From contig NZ_JAFKHE010000018.1 in NCBI RefSeq assembly GCF_017307495.1, positions 124,001-188,000 on the forward strand: DNA of 64,000 bases. The letters run 5' to 3'. This document shows, piece after piece, positions 1 to 8,145 of the stretch. Each line of letters opens with the position of its first letter. The stretch's first letter is position 1. The stretch is from Devosia sp. GTDB taxonomy: Bacteria > Pseudomonadota > Alphaproteobacteria > Rhizobiales > Devosiaceae. The translations under genes were made by a program, and so were the position numbers. Under the pieces are notes generated by a model. That model did no database searches. It was given only the letters and a program-made list of their open reading frames with translations, and was not told the DNA's origin.

Positions 1-184
1 TCGAGCAGGTCGTGCAGCCGCGGCCTCGAGACGACGCGGGGCCTCGGCACCGGCAGGTTCAGCTTCGTGGAAACGAGCGGTACGGCCATGGTGCCACAGT
101 TCTGGGCCCGGCCCGTTGCCGAAGCAAGCCTGCAAACAGGCGAAAGGGAGGCCCTGTCGCTGCGCCGCTGCGCACCGTGGACGA

Positions 185-1081
185 TCAGCGGGTCTTGCCG
201 GTGGAACACGCAGTGCGCAGGCAGGAGCGAAGCCACCGATGCGCCAGATCTCCATCCATGCGCGGGTGCCAGAGCATCGAGACCGTGAAGCCGGATATCG
301 CGAAGGGCAGCGCGAAAGTACTGACGCCGCGTCGTAACCCCGCGGTGTGTCGCTCGGGAACCGTCGCGATCAGGTCCGTGTCACGCGCGAGCGCGATGGC
401 CGACGCAAAGCCATTCACGATCAGGCCGACCCGGCGCTCGGCTCCGGCCGTCCGTGCTGCCTCATCGACCTCGGAGCTGTGCAGGCCGCGCCGCAGGATC
501 TGCACGTGCTCGGCCGCTCCATAGCGATCAAGCGTGACGCGCGCCTCCAGAACCGGGTGACCGTCGCGCGCGACGCCGATCCAGCGATCCTCGAACAGCG
601 GCATCGCCCGCATCTCCGGCGCGGTGGTCGTGTCGATCACGCCGGTTTCGACGTCAACCTCGCCCTCGCGCAGCGGCGCACTCTCCTTGTCGGGCTTGGC
701 AACGAACTGCAGGGTCACCCCGGGTGCTTCCTCGCGGATTCGGGCGACAAGGCGCGGACCGAACGTCTCCACGAAGCCCTCGCTCGTGCGCAGGACAAAG
801 CGACGTTCCAGCGTCGCGAGGTCGAGCTTCTCGGCCGGGCGCAAGATCATCCGCGCTCCCTCGACGATCGTGCCGACCTGACCGCGAAGTTCCAGCGCCC
901 GCGGCGTCGGGACCAGCCGCCGCCCGGCCCGGACGAGCAGTGGATCGCCGGTGACTTCGCGCAGCCGGGCCAGCGCCCGGCTCATCGCGGAGGGGCTCAG
1001 CCGCAAGCGTCGCGCCGCTCCCGCCACGCTGCCTTCGGAAAGCAGAACATCCAGCGTCACCAGCAGATTGAAGTCGGGCAT
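185..1081 (-). CDS. LysR-family transcriptional regulator
   Basis: A 298-residue regulator. Residues 1-60 form the LysR winged helix-turn-helix (GSVAGAARRLRLSPSAMSRAL), followed by a periplasmic-binding-like effector domain from about residue 90. The frame stays open further upstream, but the ATG at 1081 (MPDFNLLVTLD) fits the usual LysR N-terminus; the 30 residues before it look untranslated. It is divergent from the DUF2798/MFS pair starting at 1192, the classic layout for a LysR protein that controls its neighbour and itself. A candidate operator lies between them at 1128-1142. The effector cannot be told from sequence. Confidence 0.9.
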   Translation of the reverse strand: MPDFNLLVTLDVLLSEGSVAGAARRLRLSPSAMSRALARLREVTGDPLLVRAGRRLVPTPRALELRGQVGTIVEGARMILRPAEKLDLATLERRFVLRTSEGFVETFGPRLVARIREEAPGVTLQFVAKPDKESAPLREGEVDVETGVIDTTTAPEMRAMPLFEDRWIGVARDGHPVLEARVTLDRYGAAEHVQILRRGLHSSEVDEAARTAGAERRVGLIVNGFASAIALARDTDLIATVPERHTAGLRRGVSTFALPFAISGFTVSMLWHPRMDGDLAHRWLRSCLRTACSTGKTR

Positions 1082-1127
1082 CGGCGTTGTCCCATGTGGC
1101 GTCTCGTGCACGAATAAGATGCAAACG

Positions 1128-1142
1128 TTGCGTGTTCCGCAA
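1128..1142. promoter_or_regulatory. candidate LysR operator
   Basis: A perfect 5-bp inverted repeat, TTGCG-TGTTC-CGCAA, 15 bp in all, of T-N11-A type. It sits in the 110-bp gap between the divergent LysR gene (start 1081) and the DUF2798 gene (start 1192). A nested GCAA-ACG-TTGC repeat begins at 1121. Its role as the LysR site is inferred from position and symmetry. Confidence 0.45.
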
Positions 1143-1191
1143 TAGCGAGCCGAAGCGTAACTGCTGGGCATTCACTCCACAGGAGCATCAA

Positions 1192-1431
1192 ATGCCTGCT
1201 CGTTACGCCCCCGTCCTGTTCGGCTTCATCCTCTCGGGACTGATGTCGTTCCTCGTCTCCGGCATCGCCACCTTCCGCAACGCCGGCCTGGTCGACGGTT
1301 TCCTCAACATCTGGATCGGCGCCTGGCTGCCGTCGTGGCTGATCGCGTTCCCGGTGGTGCTGGTCGTCGCGCCGGTCGCGCGCAAATTGGTCGGTGTCCT
1401 CGTCAAGGCGCCGGCGCCTGCCGCTCGCTAG
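1192..1431 (+). CDS. DUF2798 family small membrane protein
   Basis: A 79-residue protein with two hydrophobic segments (about residues 6-24 and 40-60) and a short basic tail, the usual size and pattern of DUF2798 proteins, whose function is unknown. The start at 1192 is favoured over the longer open frame because AGGAG lies 6 nt upstream at 1181. It directly precedes an MFS efflux gene on the same strand and lies opposite a LysR gene, so it is probably co-transcribed with the transporter. Confidence 0.85.
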   Translation: MPARYAPVLFGFILSGLMSFLVSGIATFRNAGLVDGFLNIWIGAWLPSWLIAFPVVLVVAPVARKLVGVLVKAPAPAAR

Positions 1432-1435
1432 TCCG

Positions 1436-2818
1436 GTGTCCGAACTCACCTCAAATGGTCAGGGCTGGCGCCTCGCCGCCCTGTCCCTCGCGATGCTGCT
1501 GCCGTCTCTCGGCATCAGCGTCGCCAACATCGCCCTGCCCAGCCTGCGCGCGGCTTTCGACGTCTCGAGCCAGGAAGCCCAGTGGGTCGTCATTGCCTAT
1601 CTGGTTGTCGTCACCTCGTCGCTCGTCACCGCCGGCCGACTGGGCGACCTGCTCGGCCGCCGGCCGCTCCTCCTTGCCGGCATTGCCATCTTTTCCCTGG
1701 CGTCGCTGGGCGCCGTGCTTGCGCCGACGATCTGGGTGGTCGTCCTCGCCAGGGCCATTCAAGGCGTTGGCGCAGCGATGATGATGTCACTCACTGTCGC
1801 CGCGGTCAGCGATGCGGTTCCGGCCGAGCGCTCGGGCACCGCGATCGGACTGCTCGGCACCGTCTCGGCCATCGGCACAGCCGCCGGACCGTCGCTGGGT
1901 GGGCTGCTCATAGGCATGTTCGGCTGGCCGTCGATCTTCGTGCTGATGGCTGGCGCCGGCCTGGTGGCCGCGCTGTTCATCGGCACCCAGCTGCCCGCCG
2001 TCGCGACGGTTCATCGCCGGCCGGCCTTCGACGTGCCCGGCGCCCTGGCGCTCATGCTGACCATTGCGGCGTTCGCGCTGGCGACGACACTGAGCCCCTT
2101 CACGATAGTGAACGCCGCCCTTGGTGGGGTAGCCGTACTGGGCACGGTCGCATTTGTTCACATCGAAGGGCGGGCTGCGGCGCCGCTGGTGCAGCTCGAT
2201 CGGCTCAGGCGACCCGCCGTCGCCGCCGGACTGCTCTCCATCGGCCTCGTCTCCGCGATCGTCATGACGACGCTGGTGGTTGGCCCCTTCTATCTCACCG
2301 GCGTGCTCGGCCTCGACACGGCCGGTGCCGGTCTGGTGATGACGATCGGGCCGACGGTCTCCGCCATCGTCGGCCTGCCCGCCGGACGCATCATCGATCG
2401 CAGCGGCTCGACCGTGGCCGGCTATTTCGGGCTGCTGGCACTTTTCGGCGGAACGGTCGCCATGATGCTTCTGCCGGGCAGTCTCGGCCTTGCTGGCTAT
2501 GTCTTCAGCCTCGTTCTGATCACGTCGGGCTATGCCCTGTTCCAGGCCGCCAACAATACGGCGCTCATGACCGGGGCCCCCAGGGACCAGCGCGGCGTGA
2601 CCTCTGCCATGCTGGCCCTGGGCCGCAATGTGGGCCTGATCACCGGCGCATCGGCCATGGGAACACTGTTCTCGCTGGGCTCGGGCGGCGGCGGCATGGC
2701 CAGCGGGTCCGGACTTCAGGCGGTCTTCGCCGCGGCGTCCGTATTCGTCGTCCTGGCACTTGGCCTGTCGACCTGGGCCAACCGCGTGGAAGCGACCTCG
2801 AACCAGCACTCTTCCTGA
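1436..2818 (+). CDS. MFS transporter, DHA2 (14-TM) type
   Basis: About 460 residues with 14 predicted membrane segments. Motif A of the major facilitator superfamily is visible (GRLGDLLGRRPLL), as is a motif C-like stretch in TM5 (GLLGTVSAIGTAAGPSLGG), typical of drug:proton antiporters. This suggests proton-driven export of a hydrophobic or toxic compound; the substrate is unknown. The start is uncertain: GTG at 1436 (VSELTSNG) follows the DUF2798 stop by 4 nt, while another GTG at 1394 would overlap that gene. Neither has a strong ribosome-binding site. Likely controlled by the divergent LysR. Confidence 0.88.
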   Translation: MSELTSNGQGWRLAALSLAMLLPSLGISVANIALPSLRAAFDVSSQEAQWVVIAYLVVVTSSLVTAGRLGDLLGRRPLLLAGIAIFSLASLGAVLAPTIWVVVLARAIQGVGAAMMMSLTVAAVSDAVPAERSGTAIGLLGTVSAIGTAAGPSLGGLLIGMFGWPSIFVLMAGAGLVAALFIGTQLPAVATVHRRPAFDVPGALALMLTIAAFALATTLSPFTIVNAALGGVAVLGTVAFVHIEGRAAAPLVQLDRLRRPAVAAGLLSIGLVSAIVMTTLVVGPFYLTGVLGLDTAGAGLVMTIGPTVSAIVGLPAGRIIDRSGSTVAGYFGLLALFGGTVAMMLLPGSLGLAGYVFSLVLITSGYALFQAANNTALMTGAPRDQRGVTSAMLALGRNVGLITGASAMGTLFSLGSGGGGMASGSGLQAVFAAASVFVVLALGLSTWANRVEATSNQHSS

Positions 2819-3034
2819 TGGAGCGCCGGCCCGTCGTTCCTTCCTGGTGGCGTTGTAGTAGCCCTCGATATTGTAGGCGACGAAGTCGCTGCCCTTCTTC
2901 CCACCCGGCACCGTCGTGTTGAGAAGCACGTGGAACCTCGAGCCGTCAGGCGGCAAGCTGGGCATGATCTCGATGGAGCCGCGACCCTCGGCTGCTCAGC
3001 TCAGAAGGGGAGAATGAATGCGGGCCTCTCGCTA

Positions 3035-3060
3035 CGCCGATCCAGACGTCTGGATCGGCG
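3035..3060. repeat. 26-bp perfect palindrome
   Basis: Thirteen bases from CGCCGATCCAGAC are followed immediately by their exact reverse complement, with no spacer. It lies between the convergent MFS and VOC genes. There is no T-run, so it is not a standard intrinsic terminator. A protein-binding site or cruciform is equally possible. Confidence 0.6.
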
Positions 3061-3094
3061 TTGCCGACTTGCTGATCCCGCGTTGTGCTGGATT

Positions 3095-3121
3095 GGGCCG
3101 CCGCTCGACGAGCGGCGGCCC
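3095..3121 (-). terminator. strong hairpin after the VOC gene
   Basis: A 12-bp GC stem (GGGCCGCCGCTC with its complement) and a 3-nt loop begins 5 nt beyond the VOC stop codon on the minus strand. The following bases, AATCC, lack a T-run. It may be a Rho-assisted or 3'-end protecting hairpin rather than a canonical terminator. Confidence 0.5.
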
Positions 3122-3126
3122 ACACT

Positions 3127-3996
3127 TCAGTTCTTCAGCGTGAGCGCGGTGCCCCACGGGTCGCGCAGCGTCGTGCCGGCGTCGGACTTCACCGCTTCGA
3201 TGCCCGCTGCTTCCGCCTTTGCGACAATCCTGCCGATCTCGGCAGGGTCCTTGACGATGATCTCGACACCGTCGAGGCCCGCCATGCCGGCCGGCCGCCG
3301 CGAGGCGCCGCGGCTGTTCCAGACGTTGCCGGCCAGCTGGTGGTGGTAGCCACCGCTGCCGTAGAAGCTGGCGCCCGGGTAGTCGACGGTCGATACCAGA
3401 CCGAGCACATCGCTGTAGAAGCGGTCAGCCGCCCGCGTGTCGCCGACCTGCAGGTGGACGTGGCCGATGCTTCCCTGCTCCGGGAAGCCCAGATAGGTGC
3501 GATCACCCGCGGCGCCGAGAAGGTCCTGGACGTCCAACGGGTCCGTGGACATCTGGATATTTCCGCCGGCGTCGAGCCATTGCGCGACCGGGCGGTCGAC
3601 ATAGACTTCGATGCCGTTGCCCTCGGGGTCGGCGAGATAGAGCGCCTCGCTGACGATGTGGTCCGACGCACCCTGCAGGCGGATGCCTTCGTCGGCGACG
3701 TGACGGAGCCAGCGGGCGAGATCGCCGCGGGTCGGCATCAGGAAGGCCGTGTGGAACAGCCCAGCCTGGCGCCGGTCGTTGGCGGCGAGGTTGCGATCGG
3801 ACTCGAGCCCGAGCAGCGGAGTCTTGCCGCTGCCCAGGACGACCTCGCGATCGTTGCGCGAAACCTCGTTGAGGCCCAGCAGGGCCTTGTAGTAGCTCGA
3901 GACCGCATCGAGGTCGCGGACCTTCAGCCGGACAGTGCCGATCCGCATCGGAGCGGCACGCATATCGAAGAACTCATTCGCGTCGGTCATTTGCAT
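3127..3996 (-). CDS. VOC-family ring-cleavage dioxygenase-like protein (CatE-like)
   Basis: A 289-residue protein with two vicinal-oxygen-chelate modules, about residues 20-130 and 165-285. Typical metal-site contexts are present: LFHTAFLMPTR, PEGNGIEVYVDRP, GHVHLQVGD and YHHQLAGNVW. The pattern is close to CatE/YfiE-type catechol-2,3-dioxygenase-like proteins, which act on catechols or hydroquinones; the substrate here is not known. GGGAG precedes the start; the second ATG (MTDANEF, 3990) is equally good. It lies downstream of a DoxX gene and a LysR gene on the same strand, a grouping seen in quinone/phenol stress loci. Confidence 0.85.
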   Translation of the reverse strand: MQMTDANEFFDMRAAPMRIGTVRLKVRDLDAVSSYYKALLGLNEVSRNDREVVLGSGKTPLLGLESDRNLAANDRRQAGLFHTAFLMPTRGDLARWLRHVADEGIRLQGASDHIVSEALYLADPEGNGIEVYVDRPVAQWLDAGGNIQMSTDPLDVQDLLGAAGDRTYLGFPEQGSIGHVHLQVGDTRAADRFYSDVLGLVSTVDYPGASFYGSGGYHHQLAGNVWNSRGASRRPAGMAGLDGVEIIVKDPAEIGRIVAKAEAAGIEAVKSDAGTTLRDPWGTALTLKN

Positions 3997-4048
3997 TCAC
4001 TCCCGTGAGGGGATGGCCGCGGGGGGGTCCGCGGCCACATCGAGGCGA

Positions 4049-4489
4049 TTACTTGCGGCTGCGCTTGACGGCGAAGGCGCCGTCACCGAGCAGCGACTGC
4101 ACGACGAGGGCGATCGCCCAGAATGCCGGAAACTCCCAGCCGCCGCCTTCGTTCGAAAAGAAAAAGCCGGCCGCACCGTGCGGGGCGTAGATCGAGCCGA
4201 GCAGGACCGGAACCAGGGCCAGCGAAACCCAGCGGGTCCAGACGCCGGCGATGAGCGCGACACCACCGGCAAGCTCGGCGGCGATGACGAGATAGGCAAG
4301 GAAGCCCGGAAAGCCGAGGCTTTCGAAGTAGCCAACGGTGCCCGCAGGCGTGAAGATGACGAGCTTGAGCCAGGCGTGGGCCAGGAACAGCCCGCCCATG
4401 GAGACGCGCAGCACGGTGGCGCCAAGGTCGGTGTTCGAAATGCCGGCGAAGAGAGCCGGACGAGCGGCGGTCGAAGAAGCGATGGTCAT
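4049..4489 (-). CDS. DoxX family membrane protein
   Basis: A 146-residue protein with four hydrophobic helices and the DoxX signature region (LRVSMGGLFLAHAWLK, then GFLAYLVIAAELAGGVALIAGVWTR). DoxX proteins are small membrane proteins often linked to thiol or quinone redox stress and to dioxygenases. The start at 4489 follows a good AAGGAG at 6-nt spacing; the frame is open upstream, but that extension carries no site. It lies between the LysR gene and the VOC dioxygenase gene in the same direction, so the two structural genes are probably one unit. Confidence 0.88.
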   Translation of the reverse strand: MTIASSTAARPALFAGISNTDLGATVLRVSMGGLFLAHAWLKLVIFTPAGTVGYFESLGFPGFLAYLVIAAELAGGVALIAGVWTRWVSLALVPVLLGSIYAPHGAAGFFFSNEGGGWEFPAFWAIALVVQSLLGDGAFAVKRSRK

Positions 4490-4553
4490 GATGTCTCCTT
4501 GGTGACGCATGGCGTCGTGTTCATGGAGAGGAAATGGCCCCTTCTGCACTTAA

Positions 4554-4566
4554 TGATAATCTATCA
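4554..4566. promoter_or_regulatory. candidate LysR box before the DoxX gene
   Basis: TGATA-ATC-TATCA, a perfect 5-bp inverted repeat with a 3-nt centre, fits T-N11-A. It lies 65 nt upstream of the DoxX start and downstream of the LysR stop at 4602. The local AT-richness in an otherwise GC-rich region supports a promoter here. Confidence 0.5.
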
Positions 4567-4601
4567 CTCTGGAAGTTGATTGCATCCAAAATGGAAGAAC
4601 T

Positions 4602-5513
4602 CTACCAGCCTGCATCCCAATGCGGCGTGCCGCGGTAGCGCTCGGCAAGGAAGTCGACGAGGACCCGGACCTTGCCGGCCAGGTGACGGCTGTGCGGGTA
4701 GAGGGCGTGGACCGCATAGGGCTCCGGCTCGAACCCTTGCAGCACCCGACGGACCCGGCCCGCTCGCAGGGCATTGCTGGCAACGAAGCTCGGCACGCAG
4801 GCGAGCCCCAGACCCGCTTCGGCGGCCTGCAGGCCGGCCTCGGCATTCGAATAGCGAATCCGGCCATCCACCTGGATGCTGAACTGCTTCTCGCCATCGC
4901 CGCCGAACGGCCAGCGGCCCGGTTCCCTGAAATTGGTGTCGATGATGCAGTCGAACCGCGACAGGTCGGCGGGCGCCGACGGCTCTCCGTGTCGAGTGAG
5001 GTAGTCCGGCGAGGCGACAACGATGATCCGCATGTCGCAGAGCTTGCGCGCGATCATGCTCGAGTCCCCGGGGCGCCCTACCCTGACCGCCAGGTCGAAG
5101 CCCTCGTCGACGAGGTTCACGACGCGGTCGGAGAAGCTGACGTCCAGCTCGATGTCGGGGAAGCTCCAGGCGAACTCGTTCAGGGCAGGCGCGATCTCCA
5201 TGCTGCCGAAGGTCAGCGGTGCCGTCAGCCGCACGCGACCACGCGGAGCATGCGAGGCGTCACGCAGGTCGGCGTCGAGATTGTCGAACTCATCCAGCAA
5301 CGGGCGCAGGCGGTCGAAGTAGGCCTGCCCTGCCTCCGTGGCGGACACGGCCCGGGTCGTTCGGCTCAGCAGGCGCACGCCCAGATAGCCCTCGAGGCGC
5401 GAGACCAGCTTGGATGCCTGGCCGGAGCTGGTTCCCAGCCGTTCCGCGGCACCGGTGAAGCTGCCCGTTTCCATGACGGCGACGAACATCCTGTCGCATT
5501 CCAGCCTGTCCAA
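4602..5513 (-). CDS. LysR-family transcriptional regulator
   Basis: About 303 residues. The N-terminal helix-turn-helix reads GSFTGAAERLGTSSGQASKLVSRLE and is followed by a full substrate-binding domain, close to the CrgA/AaeR-like subgroup. No ATG fits the expected N-terminus. A TTG at 5513 (LDRLECDRMFVAV) with GAGGGG just upstream is the best start; the longer frame to 5612 has no obvious ribosome-binding site. The gene is co-oriented with the DoxX and VOC genes rather than divergent, and probably regulates them through the box at 4554-4566. Confidence 0.87.
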   Translation of the reverse strand: MDRLECDRMFVAVMETGSFTGAAERLGTSSGQASKLVSRLEGYLGVRLLSRTTRAVSATEAGQAYFDRLRPLLDEFDNLDADLRDASHAPRGRVRLTAPLTFGSMEIAPALNEFAWSFPDIELDVSFSDRVVNLVDEGFDLAVRVGRPGDSSMIARKLCDMRIIVVASPDYLTRHGEPSAPADLSRFDCIIDTNFREPGRWPFGGDGEKQFSIQVDGRIRYSNAEAGLQAAEAGLGLACVPSFVASNALRAGRVRRVLQGFEPEPYAVHALYPHSRHLAGKVRVLVDFLAERYRGTPHWDAGW

Positions 5514-5654
5514 TTCGGTCCCCTCGACATTCCGGCCGACGATAGCACAGGCGTGGCCGCCACCGCGCCCCACCCCCGTTGCCCTGCTCGACCCCTCATT
5601 CCCGTGACGCATGCGGGCGTCGGGCGTGGGGCGCCGCAGGCTTGAAACGACCCC

Positions 5655-5683
5655 TTGACCAAAGTCGTTATAACGTCATAACT
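5655..5683 (+). promoter_or_regulatory. promoter and candidate HutC-type GntR operator
   Basis: TTGACC at 5655 resembles a -35 box. It is followed by GTTATAAC (5667-5674, self-complementary) and directly by GTCATAAC (5675-5682), two near-identical 8-bp units. HutC/UTRA regulators typically bind GT-N-TA-N-AC cores; this matches in outline, with the central TA reversed to AT. The region precedes the operon that encodes a UTRA regulator at 9894-10640. Confidence 0.45.
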
Positions 5684-5739
5684 CTGTGGGGTCAGCCGGG
5701 CATGAAGCGTGTCTCGGCGCTGCAGGGAGAATTCCAATC

Positions 5740-7035
5740 ATGCTTTTCCGGGCTTCGCTGGGTGCCGTCGGCACCGTTGCAGTCCTGCTGTCGAGCACCG
5801 CGCTGGTGCAGGCCGCCGACGTCTCCTTTCTTACCCACTGGGCGCCGGATACGGTGGCCAAGCTGGAAGCTGCCGCGGCGACCTATACCGCCGCGCACCC
5901 CGACACCAAGATCACGGTGCGCGCCGTGCCGTTCGGCGACCTGCTGACGACGCTGCGCACCTCGGGTGGCGGCGCCGGCGGGGCAACCATTGCCGGCATC
6001 TACGACGCCTGGCTGCCGGACCTGAGCAAGGACAAGCTCGTCGCTCCGGTTCCCGATGCGATCGCGGCCGACACCAAGGCCAACTGGCCGGCCGGCGTCA
6101 TCGGCGCGGCCTCGATCGGCGGCGTTCTGTACGGCATCCCGAACGAGATCGACGTCTACGCGCTCAACTACAACAAGAAGCTGTTCGCCGAGGCCGGCAT
6201 CGCCGAAGCGCCCAAGACCTGGGACGAATTCCTCGCGGCGGCCGAGAAGCTGACCGACAAGTCCAAGGGCCAGCAGGGTTTCGGCCTGATCAATTCGTGG
6301 GCCGCCGGCGTGCTGCACCCGTTCTCGTCGCTGCTCGTCTCGAACGGCGGCGACCTCGTCGTCGACGGCAAGCCGACGCTCGACAGCGAAGCGGCCAAGC
6401 AGACCTTCGAGCTCTACGAGAAGCTGATCAAGTCGGGCTACTCCGACCCGGCCATGGCCACCGCCGACGCCAATACCACGGGGCCGTTCCTCGACAGCTT
6501 CGTGTCGGGCAAGACCGGCATGATCATCATGGCCAACTGGTGGGAATCGGCGCTGAAGGCCGGCATGGGCGATGCCTTCGCCGATGTCGCGACCGCCCCG
6601 ATCCCGGTCGGCCCGTCCGGCGACACCGCCCGCTCGATCTCTTACTCGTGGATGACGGTGGTCAACGCCAAGGCGCCGGCCGACGAGCAGGCCGCGGCGT
6701 GGGACTTCCTCAACTGGCTCAACGGGCCGGAATCGGGCCCGAACGGCGCCTCGGCCATGGGCGACATCCTGATGTCGATGGGCATCCTGCCCTCGCGCAC
6801 CTCGGATGGCGTCGCCTTCGCCGACCGGCTGTCGAGCGACCCGTTCCTCAAGGGCTATACCGAGACGCTTGCCAACGCCAAGCCGTTCCCGGTCGTGCTG
6901 GGCGGCCAGGAGTTCTCGGAATCGCTGCAGAAGACGCTGGAAGCCATCCAGTTCGGCCAGCTCTCGGCCGCCGATGCCCAGGCCACCGCACAGGCCGACG
7001 CGACCGAGATCCTCGCGCGCAACGCAGCGAAGTAA
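5740..7035 (+). CDS. sugar ABC transporter, solute-binding protein
   Basis: A 431-residue periplasmic binding protein of the family that captures oligosaccharides (bacterial extracellular solute-binding protein 1). Residues 1-26 are a signal peptide (LSSTALVQA cut before ADVSF). The start at 5740 is placed by this signal and by GGGAGA upstream. It begins an operon with two permeases, a kinase, a regulator, an SIS protein and NagA, which points to an amino sugar or chito-oligosaccharide ligand. Family A palindrome A1 (7089-7210) separates it from the first permease gene. Confidence 0.93.
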   Translation: MLFRASLGAVGTVAVLLSSTALVQAADVSFLTHWAPDTVAKLEAAAATYTAAHPDTKITVRAVPFGDLLTTLRTSGGGAGGATIAGIYDAWLPDLSKDKLVAPVPDAIAADTKANWPAGVIGAASIGGVLYGIPNEIDVYALNYNKKLFAEAGIAEAPKTWDEFLAAAEKLTDKSKGQQGFGLINSWAAGVLHPFSSLLVSNGGDLVVDGKPTLDSEAAKQTFELYEKLIKSGYSDPAMATADANTTGPFLDSFVSGKTGMIIMANWWESALKAGMGDAFADVATAPIPVGPSGDTARSISYSWMTVVNAKAPADEQAAAWDFLNWLNGPESGPNGASAMGDILMSMGILPSRTSDGVAFADRLSSDPFLKGYTETLANAKPFPVVLGGQEFSESLQKTLEAIQFGQLSAADAQATAQADATEILARNAAK

Positions 7036-7088
7036 CAACGCAGGGGGGCGGGTTGGGCCCGCCTTCACCACTCCCGGGGCCGAAAGCA

Positions 7089-7210
7089 CCCCCACCCCTG
7101 TCCCTCCCCGCAAGGGGGAGGGAGACCCTCACACAACGACCGGCGCTGATGGGACGAAGACTCGTGAGCGCAGGTCACCTCCCCCTTGCGGGGGAGGGAC
7201 AGGGTGGGGG
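7089..7210. repeat. family A palindrome, copy A1
   Basis: Two arms of about 33 bp, CCCCCACCCCTGTCCCTCC on the left and its near-exact complement on the right, flank about 55 bp. Each arm has its own CCCC-GCAA-GGGG hairpin. It fills the gap between the binding-protein gene and the permease gene, where mRNA hairpins often stabilise the upstream message. Confidence 0.8.
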
Positions 7211-7248
7211 GATATTGGGGCACCCAGGCCAGAGACGAACACACTTCC

Positions 7249-8145
7249 ATGCACTCCACTCAGCACCGATCGGCGATCACGATGCTCGCGCCCGCCACCG
7301 GGCTGATCGGGGTCTTCATCCTCTTGCCGATGCTGCTCACCATCTGGCTGAGCTTCCAGAGCTGGTCGACCCAGACCGGGTTCGAGACGGCGACGTTCGT
7401 CGGCATCCAGAACTTCATCGACATCTTCGCCAGCAATTCCGTGGGGCGCGACTTCAAGGCGGCGCTCGTCAACACGGCGATCTACACGGTGCTGAGCGTC
7501 GCGATCATCCTGCCGCTCTCGGTGCTGCTGGGCCTCCTGGTGCACCAGAAGCTGGCGCCGGGCGGAGTGTTCCTCCGCACCGTGCTGTTCTCCACCTACA
7601 TGGTGCCGATGATTGCCGTGGCGCTGGTGTTCTCCAAGCTCTACTCGCCCACCGAGGGCCCGCTGAACCAGATCCTGGGCTGGATCGGCATTCCGCCGCA
7701 GACCTGGCTGAGTTCGCCGCAGACGGCGCTGGTCTCGATCGTGCTCCTCAACGTCTGGCAGCAGGTGGGGTACTTCACCGTGCTTGCCGTGGCCGGGCTC
7801 ACGCAGATCCCGGACTCGCTCTACGAGGCGGCCCGGATCGACGGAGCCAATCCGGTGCAGCGGTTCTTCGCGATCACGCTGCCGCTGCTGGGCAATACGC
7901 TGCTGTTCTCCGCGGTGATCTGCATCATCAACGCCGTGCAGGTGTTCGAGCCGGTGGCGCTGATCACGCAGGGCGGCCCGGTGAACGCGACCAACGTGCT
8001 CACCTTCCACATCCGCCGGGTCGGCATCGAGCGCGCGCAGGGCGGGCTCGGCTCGGCCATGGCGGTAACGCTGATGCTGGCGCTGATCGTCGCAATTGCG
8101 GCGCTGTTCGCCTTCGCCCGCTCGCGGGAGGGCAAGACGCAATGA
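7249..8145 (+). CDS. sugar ABC transporter permease (MalF/UgpA-like)
   Basis: A 298-residue inner-membrane protein with six predicted helices and the conserved EAA loop (YEAARIDGANPVQRF) that contacts the ATPase. The start at 7249 (MHSTQHRSAI) is preferred; a later ATG at 7282 is possible, and the ribosome-binding site is weak. Its stop overlaps the next permease start by ATGA, so the two should form a heterodimer made in equal amounts. No ATPase is encoded in this operon. Confidence 0.93.
   Translation: MHSTQHRSAITMLAPATGLIGVFILLPMLLTIWLSFQSWSTQTGFETATFVGIQNFIDIFASNSVGRDFKAALVNTAIYTVLSVAIILPLSVLLGLLVHQKLAPGGVFLRTVLFSTYMVPMIAVALVFSKLYSPTEGPLNQILGWIGIPPQTWLSSPQTALVSIVLLNVWQQVGYFTVLAVAGLTQIPDSLYEAARIDGANPVQRFFAITLPLLGNTLLFSAVICIINAVQVFEPVALITQGGPVNATNVLTFHIRRVGIERAQGGLGSAMAVTLMLALIVAIAALFAFARSREGKTQ

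Larger units (their letters stand above)
2819..3126. other. convergent intergenic region with possible gene remnant and two hairpins
   Basis: This 308-bp stretch separates two convergent genes. On the minus strand, roughly 2990-2830, one frame reads like a genuine protein fragment (for example GSRFHVLLNTTVP and SDFVAYNIEGYYNATRK) but has a stop just upstream, no start and no completed domain, so it may be the decayed end of a lost gene. The family was not recognised. Two symmetric elements at 3035-3060 and 3095-3121 are listed separately. Confidence 0.45.

Noticed and set aside
1..184. Possible gene end at the left edge
   Set aside because: Short frames on the plus strand are Arg-rich and overlap the LysR gene; nothing on the minus strand looks coding. 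Too short to call.
2930..3349. 139-codon plus-strand frame before the VOC gene
   Set aside because: It runs into the antisense of a confirmed VOC gene and contains two hairpins; not protein-like.
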